The translations under genes were made by a program, and so were the position numbers. The notes beneath the pieces are model-generated. The model was not told the DNA's origin, searched no databases, and was given only the letters and a program-made list of their open reading frames with translations. Source: Rotaria macrura (taxonomy: Eukaryota; Rotifera; Eurotatoria; Philodinida; Philodinidae). Taken from it: a stretch of DNA of 64,000 nt. Below, in pieces: positions 1-10,500 of the stretch (its first letter is position 1; the number at the start of each line of letters is the position of its first letter). The DNA is taken from positions 1 to 64,000 of the forward strand of contig OENT01000698.1 in assembly GCA_900239685.1 (NCBI GenBank). The letters are read 5' to 3'.

Positions 1-110
1 GGTTTGGCCTGCAGGCCAGGCCAGGCCAGGCCAAGTAGCCAGCCAGTCCACAGCGCTCGGTCACCCAGGCTGAGTCAGACTAGACCAGGCCAGGCCAGGC
101 TGGAAAAAAG
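1..110. repeat. GC-rich GGCCA short tandem repeat
   Basis: The first 110 bases are much more GC-rich than the rest of the window. They contain back-to-back GGCCA units (about 5-34 and 84-103) and a CACCCAGGCTG segment between them. The CCCAGG/CCAGG motif resembles the ends of the MITEs described further right, so this may be the inner part or end of an element cut by the window edge. No coding frame is visible. Confidence 0.6.
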
Positions 111-458
111 TGGCCTGTTGGCATCTCTGAGGCAGATATCTAGTTGGCATTATGGTCTTAAATTTTATTATTGACTAATAAGTGAATTCTACAGAGCCTA
201 TTACTCTGAAATCGTGCATAGCTCTGTCATCTATTTTCAGTGAAACAAATGCCAGTAATTCATAGATGGGTAAAGAAATACGAAACTGATGCTAATTTCA
301 AACAAGCATAGATTAGCAGTCAACTTTGAAAACGATCAGTGAAAAGAAGGTTCTATTTAAATACTATAACTATTGTATATGTTCTTTGAAGGATTAAAAG
401 AAGAGTTTTCGTTAAAATAACATTATGATGGCAAATCTTGATTTATTTCTTCGACTAG
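111..458. other. unassigned sequence upstream of beta-helix fragment
   Basis: AT-rich DNA with no exon that continues the beta-helix reading frame upstream; an in-frame stop lies at 413-415. A pyrimidine-rich stretch ending in AG at 457-458 could be the acceptor of the first preserved exon. Nothing else is supported. Confidence 0.5.
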
Positions 459-1127
459 ATCTTGCTGGAATCGGCGTAATTCAAAATTCCGTCTATCCCG
501 GTGTTGGTTACATCCGAAACATAACCATAAGCCAAAATACTGTCTATATGTCTCAAACAGATGCGTGTCTTCGTTTAAATGGTGTAACAAATAATAACAT
601 TTTAATTACCAATAATGTGTTTTATTGTGGAAATCAAAAAGCAATCACATCCGCCACTAACCTTGCTGGTAAATCTAGCTTTGTGAGATACTTACATCAC
701 CATAATAAACACTTTGTTTTGTTATAACAGGCTATCCAATATACAATAATGCTGTCAATGGTCCTATCGGTGCTCCAGGAATTCAGTCTAATGGAATATT
801 CACCGTCTCAAACAATGTCTTCATTGATGTTAACAATTTGAATTTTTATCCAGCCACAGGATCTTCATTGATCAATGCTGGTGTATCTATGGAAAATCCA
901 GTGGTCCCCTACGATTTCAACGGAAAGACACGATCAAAGACCACACCAACCGTTGGTGCCTACGTAAGCTCTAAAACGATTAGTTCTGAAATCAGCATAG
1001 CATTGAAATGTTTTTGATTCATGCTTTTTTAAAGGAATACTCTACTACAATCAATCCTGGTTGTTCGATTACTAATAATTTTAAGTGTGGTTCATCTACA
1101 GCAATGAAAAAACATTTAATCTACTAA
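459..1127 (+). pseudogene. 3' part of a right-handed beta-helix protein gene (truncated)
   Basis: Three exons are readable: about 459-668, 731-963 and 1035-1127, separated by two introns of 62 and 71 nt with GT-AG ends and matching phases (1 and 0). The product has short Asn-rich beta-helix rungs (NITISQNTVY, ILITNNVFY, IFTVSNNVF). It then has the closing motif of parallel beta-helix proteins of the choice-of-anchor Q type: ATGSSLINAG, followed by PYDFNGKTR and TVGAYEYS. The last exon ends at a TAA at 1125-1127. The 5' part, which should carry most of the helix and a signal peptide, is missing: no open frame precedes 459 and the GC-rich repeat lies close by. It could be a decayed gene, or a gene whose first exons lie beyond the window behind a long intron. 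The family is mostly bacterial, so foreign ancestry is likely but not shown. Confidence 0.55.
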
Positions 1128-2813
1128 ACAATATATTCAAAAAGACTAATGTCGATTTAAAAGAATCTTTTCTCAATTAATAAATTTTGGCCTTCTAATA
1201 ACTATAAATGACGAGAGAATTTCTTCATAGGTGAATCACAGATTCGATAGAGACCTATCTATACCAATCAATATAGAGTTTGATGAGTTAGTCACAATGT
1301 TGATGAACATTTTGCTTCTACAAGATTTTCTAATTTAATTGTCAGGTCATATGACTCCAATGAAGCATAATATATAGGTATCAAATACATAGAAACTTCT
1401 ATGTCGATATTGCGTGCATCCTTCTAATGATGTAAATGTTAAATATTGTCTATTTCGTTCTGTGTTGGACGATCGTTTTTCATGTGTTATACACGGTAGT
1501 ATTAAACATACGTGCATCTCTATCTCTTCGTGAAACAATCGATGAGCCAAGTTCGACTGCAGAACAGTAGTTTAGCTCTTCGTTGTTCACGGAGTAGTTT
1601 TTAGTTGGTACATGTGTAAACTAAGATAGTACACTTTGGTGCATAATTCATGATATATCGAGACATCTGTTCTTTTTCCCTTAAATTGCTGTTTTGCCAT
1701 ATAAATTGGTTTGCGAAATCTCAGCAAATATGCAGAATGCGTGTAATCAACCTTTTTTTTCTATGAACTTATGGTCAATCAACAATTAGAAGACAAGAAA
1801 GAATGTCAAGAAGAATTTCAACTTTGCATTTATGATTGAAACTAATACAATAGAATACTATGGCATAGAATTGATTGAGAGAAATTAAAAAAACTATTAT
1901 TGTTATATTTTGTAGAACAAGTGAAAACTTAGTTCTATCATCTTTTCGCTTCGTTATGAAATTTATTTATCTGATCATAAATATGGCTGCTATTTATTTC
2001 GCTGTTTTCTATCTTACAGAATTTTTAAATTCAAACGAAGGCTGATATTGCTTTCATCGGTTATAACATCAATTGGAAGTAAAATTCATCCGTGATTGAT
2101 GAGCATTCAATTGATGGCTGAATTTGACATGTGAATAGGTCTGATCAGGATGGCATATCTGAATCTACAATGTCGGCATTATCAATGCTAGTTAAGCTTG
2201 TGAAGTAACCACCATTTCAAAACTCAATCCTTCAACTTTGCGATAGTCAGCAATATTCTAATAGATCACAATTATTCAATCGTAGTGTGAAATCACTTCG
2301 AATCTATCTTTGACTAAACTACTCTGGTTATTGAAACGCTTTCAGTTCTAGAAAGTAAGAGATCAGTTATTTCAAGAGTTCCAATCTAAGATTCAGTCGA
2401 ATATTTCTATGATTTGAATTATTTATAATATTTTCGTGTGGCTTTACTAGATACGATGTGTGGAATGTTGGCATGACTTTAGTAGACGTCGTATGTCAAA
2501 CTCGTTCCGATGTATTAATTATATAGAAATATATCAGCATCAGCCCAAATCAATGTTGTCTTTAAAAAATGAGTTATATTATAAACATAAACCTAGTTTT
2601 TTTCAATGTGATATTTGCTACTGAAACTGTTCTTCATGTCGTTTTGACCATAGCGTTCAATAAGAAGTTAACAAAACTCATTTTCATGAAATATTGTTTT
2701 CAATTCAGTACCCAATGCAGTTTAATGTAAAACTTCATTCTGATAGTTCAAAATAACAATAGAATGGAAGTCCTAATATTTTCTGAGAAGCAACGAATCA
2801 AAACGTGTCCAGT
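1128..2813. other. intergenic, nothing recognised
   Basis: AT-rich spacer between the 3' ends of two convergent beta-helix genes. Only short chance frames occur, and no repeat or RNA structure was recognised. Confidence 0.6.
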
Positions 2814-4256
2814 TTACAAGCCAGGAATACTCGTCAATCCTGAGAATATTGATTGGGCTCCTTCGACTCGAATTCCCCATGATATTGTATCTACTAATAC
2901 TGAGATATTATTCTCCATTGATACTAATCCATTTGTACAAGGAGCATCTGGGCCAGTAGCAGGAGTTTGCTTGTTATTCGGAGATTGAATAACACCTGTT
3001 CCATCATTCATCATACTCGTGCATGCATTGGCTGGCCAAGGATTTCCGACAGTATTATTTACAATCAACGAATTTGAAAGTGTTATTGATGTACTGCAAA
3101 AGCTAAAGGCTGCACCGAAGGCACCCGCATTATTATTAGCTACAGTGAGGCCAGAAAATGAACCTGATACTGGATCAGAGCAGAATACTGCACCACCAAG
3201 GCCTGTGTATGCTTGGTTGTTCAAAAAATTGACGTTAGCTAGCGTGATGGACTTCTCGTTTGATAAAAAGAGGCCACCGGCACCACTTGCTGAGTTGTTG
3301 GCAATGACACTATCACGAATGAATGCAGCACCACCTTGTATATATAATCCTCCTGCGAGTCCATTAGCGTCTTTTGAGATGACATTACCATCTATAAGTA
3401 CTCTATCAAAATTATTCTGTTCATCTCCATTATATGATACACGGAAGAATGCTCCACCATATTTGTTCGCTTGATTTTTCGTCAACCTCGTCCCACATAT
3501 TGTATTATTTCTTCCTCTCCCGTCGAAGCTGATCGCACCACCGTTACCGCCATTACCTGGATTTCCACCGTTACCGGTAGCTTGATTATTGAGAAAATGA
3601 CTATTGTAAATGTACAATCCACTACCGAGAATTCCGAGTGCTCCTCCATTGGAACATTTATTGTCACGAAAAACGCTTTCAACGATAGTAGTATCACCTC
3701 CTCCTAAAGTCCAGATAGCACCACCAGCAACATCCTGTCCTACAACAGGGCCAATGTTGTTTTCAAAAATGGAACTAAGAATGATTGTAGTTCCACCATT
3801 TTTTTGTAGGATAGCACAACCACCATCTGAATCTTGACAACGACCATTGATGAACCGAAGACGTTGAATAGTTAATGTCGGGGTTGAATACCGAAAATCT
3901 CCACGATCAAATGTCAAGATTCGAGTAATTCCTAATCCGTTCAAAGTCACCATGCCTGCTCCGTCAATGATGGTATCTGTGTCTTTTGAAACTTGCAGTT
4001 CAGTATTGATAGGAATATCCACTGGTTGTCCACCGCAATTAAACTTGATGATACCACCCTTGAGAAGTGCAGTTGATAGACTGTTTTGATTGCAAGAAGC
4101 AGATGTACCGTCTCCGACAATAGTCGTTGGCTTCGAAGTATCTCGTAAGCCAAACGAAACGTCACACACACTTCTCGGCAGTGACCAGGAATGAACCGTA
4201 CAAATCCCTATGAACAACCATATTATTGATGGGGTATTAATTGAACTTTGGATCAT
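2814..4256 (-). CDS. secreted right-handed parallel beta-helix protein, single exon
   Basis: An uninterrupted 480-residue frame. Residues 1-25 form a typical signal peptide with hydrophobic core IIWLFIGICTV. The mature part starts with a Cys-containing segment, then short Asn/Gly-rich rungs repeat from about residue 115 to 400. Each rung has the pattern of a strand, a turn and an N-N or GGA(I/L) motif (for example GGAIWTLGGG, SNGGALGILG, GGAISFDGRG, GGLYIQGGA, GGAVFCSD). This is the pattern of bacterial polymorphic-membrane-protein and pectate-lyase-fold proteins. There are no catalytic residues I can assign and no membrane anchor at the C-terminus, so a secreted adhesin, sugar-binding or polysaccharide-acting role is possible but unproven. 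The gene lacks introns, whereas every conserved animal gene in the window has many, and its base composition looks more GC-rich than its surroundings. Both fit acquisition from bacteria. Confidence 0.85.
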   Translation of the reverse strand: MIQSSINTPSIIWLFIGICTVHSWSLPRSVCDVSFGLRDTSKPTTIVGDGTSASCNQNSLSTALLKGGIIKFNCGGQPVDIPINTELQVSKDTDTIIDGAGMVTLNGLGITRILTFDRGDFRYSTPTLTIQRLRFINGRCQDSDGGCAILQKNGGTTIILSSIFENNIGPVVGQDVAGGAIWTLGGGDTTIVESVFRDNKCSNGGALGILGSGLYIYNSHFLNNQATGNGGNPGNGGNGGAISFDGRGRNNTICGTRLTKNQANKYGGAFFRVSYNGDEQNNFDRVLIDGNVISKDANGLAGGLYIQGGAAFIRDSVIANNSASGAGGLFLSNEKSITLANVNFLNNQAYTGLGGAVFCSDPVSGSFSGLTVANNNAGAFGAAFSFCSTSITLSNSLIVNNTVGNPWPANACTSMMNDGTGVIQSPNNKQTPATGPDAPCTNGLVSMENNISVLVDTISWGIRVEGAQSIFSGLTSIPGL

Positions 4257-4610
4257 TGCTTTCTAGAGCAAGATGAAACAAGGTACATTCTTCAAAAGAA
4301 TAAACATAAACATAAAAAATCGTTGGATGATCTCTGTTTCCGATACTGGAGAAAATATGCGAAGACTCTATCTAAGACAAGTGATGGGTTCTTGTTATTG
4401 GAACAATTAGAATTAAATTCTCATAGATCTGCTTGGCAGAGTGTTACACAACGTGTTCGCTGTTTGCATAGATCCAAAAGATTCGTATCACACACAGATG
4501 TATTAGGCCAAGTGTTCAACTGGATGTCAGTTCAAGGTTCTGATGAATCAGTAGTAGTACACAAGGAAGAGGAACTACTATCGTTTGGTCTGCTTCCAGA
4601 AACGTTTTAA
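4248..4610 (+). CDS. open frame of unknown function (weak)
   Basis: A 120-codon frame starting with ATG that overlaps by nine bases, on the opposite strand, the start of the secreted beta-helix gene. The product is basic, with a Lys/His-rich stretch near the N-terminus, and has no signal peptide, membrane segment or recognised domain. It may equally be the untranslated leader or promoter of the beta-helix gene read backwards. It is listed because the frame is longer than most chance frames here. Confidence 0.2.
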   Translation: MDHCFLEQDETRYILQKNKHKHKKSLDDLCFRYWRKYAKTLSKTSDGFLLLEQLELNSHRSAWQSVTQRVRCLHRSKRFVSHTDVLGQVFNWMSVQGSDESVVVHKEEELLSFGLLPETF

Positions 4611-4639
4611 TAAGAAATCTTGTTCAGAGTGATTACAGG

Positions 4640-4905
4640 GTCATCATGACAAAAAAAAGAAAGAGAAAGCAACAAGAGAAAGAGAGGAGGGGAGAAGAAA
4701 AAAAAGAAAAAGATACAATACAAACAATGCAAAGCAGCATGCCGGTGATAAAGAATAGAGTATATTTGTTTATTAGTACATACATATTGGTTCTGTTTTT
4801 TTCTCTTTTCTTCCACTTCATTTCGTCTTTTCATTTTTCTTTTATCATTCTTTTCTTTTTCATCATTTCTTATATTTTTCTTTGTTTTTATGTCTTATCA
4901 TAAAG
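4640..4905. repeat. purine-rich then pyrimidine-rich low-complexity tract
   Basis: An A/G-only stretch (about 4648-4712) is followed by a T/C-rich stretch (about 4795-4895). The open frames seen here on both strands are compositional artefacts. Confidence 0.7.
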
Positions 4906-7572
4906 TATCGTGCAGCTAAAATGTCCCTTTAGGACCACATGGTCATAGGGAGAGAATGCTTAATAAAAAAAAGATAAACATCAATCAATACTTATGACCG
5001 AATGAGATGAGTTATAAAGCTTCAGCCGAAATCTCTACACAATCTGTCGAGGATATTATAATATGGTGTAGGTATATTTCAAATATCCTGAGCTAGCAAA
5101 ATTCGCGTGACTGTTAGAAATTATAGTGCAAACATTCATCTTTTCGCACTATATCACTGTACTTCTTTTATTCAAATACAAAATTCTGAAAAGAGAAACG
5201 ACAGACTATTCCCAATCGAAATACTCTCCCAGCACACACTGGATCATTATTGCAATAGGACTGAATTATTAGTTCGATTTGAGAATATCTCTAAGCGAAT
5301 AACATATCTCGAAACTAGATAGTTGGCTGCTTATCTACTCATTTTTTTATATAAATTTGTTTTGAAGCTAGTTTGCCAAACGTATTAGAGGAGTCAAAGT
5401 AACAATACGATCTGGAAGAGGTATCTTGGATGTCAATCATTCTCAAGTAAAGCATGGCAAAACTTTCCTCGCTTACACATTCAGTATGCGAATACGATAA
5501 CCGAAAGCGACACATAAAAAAAAGTGAAATTCTAAAGAATTCATGATGGATCCAGAGATTTTTAACCGTGGATTAACTTGATATTCCTCTACGATATGAA
5601 GTATTCACATAGAGTTGATATCGATAGTTGGATTTTTGCAAGGTTAAAATAATGAAAACTAACTTTTTACCTTCATAGAACTAGAAAAGGATGTACTGAA
5701 TTTTTTGAAAAGAATATTTCATCACCAAGAGTGCTGATGCATGGTGGAGGATTCCTATTTGTATCATAAATGTGAAATTTTTCTTTTTATTGTAGATGAA
5801 TCACACATTACTAATCTGTCTCTAGAAAACTTCATTTATTACAACTCGTTGATTCTGTCAAGACGTATATCAGTACTGTTGAATATATCACATATAGCTT
5901 CTACTGGTTTTAAATGGAGTCTCGCCCTCAAAAAAAGAAGAAAAGAGATTCGAGAGAGTAAAATGAAACTTATTGAAACAAGAATTTTCTTTTACAGTGC
6001 AAAATCTGACTTATGTCGATGATCATGTTGCTTTCTTTACTGATGATGAGTTCTTCGACGAAGCTTACCTACTTAGTTACCAGAATAAGTTGCAGAAGTC
6101 ACTTTTGCACAACAATTCACAATATCTTTTGACAGGGTTACTCTATTTATCTGGCAGTATCACAATAGTTTGTCTATATTCATACTGCACTGCTACAGTT
6201 GTATTTCAAATTAAAAAAGGATTTAATAGCAAAATCATGCAGCCCCAAACCGAACAGAATCATAGATATTCATTCCTAAATTAAATTTATATTTTTTTAG
6301 TACAAAGCAAACATATTCGTACTTTGAGTATTGTATTTTTAAATTAATATCAAGCACCCCATTTATAGCTCAAGGACACCTCACTAAGAAAAACAAGAAC
6401 AGTTTGACACGTCATAGAAGTTTATGCGTGTGTGTGTGTAGGTGTTGGTCTAGAGTTAGAGAGCAATTATATGCAAACAAATATGAATATCTTCCCACAG
6501 AGAATGCTTTATAATATATTTTTGTTATATTCTTTTAAGATTTTGCCTCCCGTCCCTTGAATGGCAATCAAATTATTTATAGCTCTATTTTACATATCAA
6601 TCTATCTGAGTATAATGTATTTGACCTGTTTGACTTGAACGAATGTGATGTCAGCAAGAAATGATTGACCAATAAGTAACATGTATGAAAAGAGGCAAGG
6701 AAAAAAAAAGCTTGATACTTCAAAGATTGTAGATGTTCGTGTTCGTTGTTTTTTTATTTGTTTTTTATCTTACTTCGATATTGTTGCTATGCATCTTATT
6801 ACTCACGAACATTTCTCATAAAAACAATCGGTTGCCGTCACCCTATGGAGACCGAGGACAAGAGAGAAGAATGATGTTGCAGATTAGAAATTTTGTGAAA
6901 TTGACATATTTGTCGAGATAAATATTTGATAATATGAGTTCCCAGTCTAAGTTTTCTATACATCTTTTTTGTCTTGCCTTCTCATCATATATCCGAACAA
7001 AGAATATTTAATAATGAATACTTATGAAAAAGACGAATTTATCATGTGTTATTCAATTTTTTGTTGCGATAAAAAAGAAACTATACGTAGAAAAAATATT
7101 TGAAACTTAGAAACGAAGATAATAGAGTATACTAATAGTGAGTATGATGGAGATAAGAACATATGTCTGTTTAAAAATTTGGACTGGATACGTTGCACTA
7201 GTATATGGTGAATCTAAAGAGAAATGCAAGTTTCATATTACTTCGACTAAATGAAGTAATTCTAAAAAACTTTTTATTTGAATACAAAACCAAAACGAAA
7301 AATATCAACCAAGTTTTCACAATTCTACGAACCGAAAGTGTTACTAGGCAGTAGAAACATAATGTCAGGACAACATGCATTTTTGTTGCCTAGCTCCTTC
7401 ATGATGATAGATAAGATCAACAACCACATTTTACTTTTCTCTCTAGCGGGGGTGTTGCAAATCTTTCTCTATTTCCTTCTTAGATGGCCTTTATAAAAAC
7501 AGTGACATTATTTAGAAGAAGAAAAAATTCAAGACTACACTAGGTTTACTTGTATTCCAACAAAGTAATTAT
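4906..7572. other. intergenic, nothing recognised
   Basis: AT-rich spacer upstream of the ADP-ribosyltransferase exon. A short GT run (about 6425-6440) is the only repeat. Frames of 60-100 codons occur, but none has a recognisable domain or a convincing exon boundary. Confidence 0.5.
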
Positions 7573-10500
7573 ATGGCAAAGAATTTTAAAAGTGAACGTT
7601 TCTTAGATGTTTGGGAAGAACCACTAACTACAACAGCAGCAGTGATATCCATCGACAGTTATGAAAATCATCCTTTGGTAACACTGGAAGAAGCTACAAA
7701 AGATTTAACAAAAACAGTACGCAATCTTGATCAACAGGTTCGGATGGCAAAGCCAAAGTTGTCGAATAAATCTTTGAATCAGTCAAAAGATGAGACAGCT
7801 GCTGTTTATTTATATATGTTGAGTCCAGAGGAACCCGAAGAAAGTGTCTTCATTCAACTCAATCGAGCACTTCGGTCTCAAAATCTAGATCAATTGAAGC
7901 CTTGGCTCTCTTATATGAAACTTCTTTTATCTGCTCTTAAAAAATTACCAATAATCAATACTAAATTTTTCAGGAGTGCTTCGGTAGATATCAGTCATTT
8001 ATACAAAGATACATTCGTCTGGTTGGGTTTTAGTTCATGTACAAGTTCCAAGAAGGCACTTAACAGGTTTTCTGATTCGTTATCAGGACGTACCATATTC
8101 GAAATTCAGTCTAGCAACGCCAGAAGTATCCGTCAATATTCCGACTGTCCAGACGATGAGGAGGTACTTCTGTTACCTGGTACACGTTTAAGAGTTGTCC
8201 AAAAGCATACAACACGAAAAGACAATTTTGTGGTTTCTTTACAAGAAGACACCATTGGAGATTCTCATTCTGACTCTTTTCTTAGTGTCCCACCATCTGG
8301 AATAAGCATAGTTTCACCAGTTCAAATAACTGATACAACTACGATGTCATCGAATACACAAATGAAGTCGATGGAATTCACTGGTAAGATTGTTTTCATT
8401 GAAAACTGTATATTTTTTATATATAATCTGCAAACAAAAGTAATTGATTTGAAAGTGGAAGGAAAAAAACATTTGCTTTTCGAGTTTTTCATTTAGGGCA
8501 TCGAAGATCTACTATTCTTTCTGAGGCAGTCTCTATCGAATTTCTATCGGAGGTAGCTAGAGATTAATCTCTACTTTTTTTTATTAAAGATCTTTCTATT
8601 CAATTAACTTCAAGATCTATCAAGAATTTTCAATATTGCTGAGTGAATGTAATGAACCCAGGAGGATCATTCCGAGCATTGGATCCGATCATGTTTCTAT
8701 CGGAATTTCTCTTATCCGACGAAATCCCATCGGATTCCTGGTTGCGATCCGAGATTCAGATCCCTAGTGTTGGATTTTATTGAATCCTACTATCGGAATC
8801 CGACTGAATTTCATCGTGTGATAAAACAGGCCTCCACTATTGGGATTAAATGCTGATTCGTACACAAATAAGAAAATAGGTTTCTTCCGTCGGATCCGTT
8901 ACTGTTTCCACAACCTGGGTTCCCATAAGATTTCATCGGATCTGATCGGAGTCGGTATCGGATTCATTCACCTGGGAAGGAGTGAAAAAATGACTTCTTC
9001 AACTACAATCAACCACACTTACATCATTCGACAGACATGTTTTCTGGGTGAGAGTGTTGGTTAGAGATGCTACATTTTCTTAACTTGTAATAACGCACAT
9101 TTCAATGCTCCTATTCAAAATTTGGCTAATGTTAATTATAGAAAATCTGAGATGTGATTGATAGTATGTTCGTGTTCAGAAATTCATAGTAGATATTGAT
9201 CACCTTTACTCACACATTCAAAGTATTTTCTCAAAACATAAATAAAACAATTTATCTATAGAGAAATCTTGGCTCAATTGCTTGTATAATGCGAACGATG
9301 AGGAATCGATTATGACTCCAGAAAATTTAGAAGATATCATGAAAGATCCACCCGTGAATAACGACGATGGCATATTGAACCGTATTGAAGGATCCATGAT
9401 CGGGTTGGCTTTGGGTGATGCACTGGGTGCTCATGTTGAATTCCGGCCTCGAAGCTTTCTCCTGGAACATCCAGTTCAAGAAATGGAAGGTGGGGGAACA
9501 TGGGGTTTGAAAAAAGGAAAGGTAAAACGTTTTCTCTAGTTTCTAAACATTTTCGAATGCCATCCGTTTGAAAACGTAATGTAAAACACGATGAGCTGAC
9601 TAGATCAGCTAATACACTATAGTTCTCTCGCCTCAAAATGATTATTTTTTAGCATCGAATAAAACAGTTGAACATACTGTTTACCATTATTTGAGAAATG
9701 TGACAAGAATACAAGTTTTTTTGATCAGAAATATTATTCATTTAAAATCTCAACCTTTTAAGAAATATTCTGTAAAACAACGACAACTTCAACATGATTG
9801 CCAAGATTCCATTCAAAATTTGAATGGTTTCGACTTTTTGCATCGAAATTTAGCATTTTTAGGCTTGTTAAGGGATCTGAAAGCCAGTTAAAACAAGTTC
9901 CTCACATGATTCACAATCTTTCAGAAGGTTTATTAAGTTTTCCGGAAACGTTTTTTTCCGGTTTCGGCTCTTAAGACAAAGTGTTCTGTACACCGCCAAA
10001 TTTTTCACCGTACGGATTCCGGTTAAAAATGTTCCGCCTATTCGAAGTAAAGCTGCGATGTTTACAACTTCAAACGATAAGTATCTTATGCATACTTTGT
10101 TTCACAAGTTTTCCAAATTTTGCAGTTCTTTTCTTTTCGTTTGATCTATAGAAGAAAGCCCATAAGAGAACCACGTTTACTATAGCTACTGGCTATCATA
10201 TGACAATAAATATTTCTTCACCCAAGAAAGAACAAAGTTATCGATGTCTAGATGCAGTATATGAGGTGTATATATGCAGATGAGATTGTGGGTTTATTAT
10301 CATCTAAAACGATGCTTTCTGATCATCTCAACATCTTTGATTATAGTTGCATTTTATTACTGTAGCCTTTCGAAGGGCAGGTTTAGTTGTCAAAGGTTCG
10401 AAAGAAAAACTCAGTATCGAGAAAAACTAATTCCGGCCTATGGGCTTATTATTTTTAATTATCTATTTACATACAATGCTTTCCAATAGTCACCAAACAA

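Noticed and set aside
3019-3837. Several plus-strand frames of 70-150 codons
   Set aside because: They are antisense shadows of the Gly/Asn-rich beta-helix gene (2814-4256, minus), produced by its regular codon pattern.
4607-4903. Overlapping Lys/Glu-rich and Phe-rich frames on both strands
   Set aside because: Purely the result of purine/pyrimidine low-complexity DNA.
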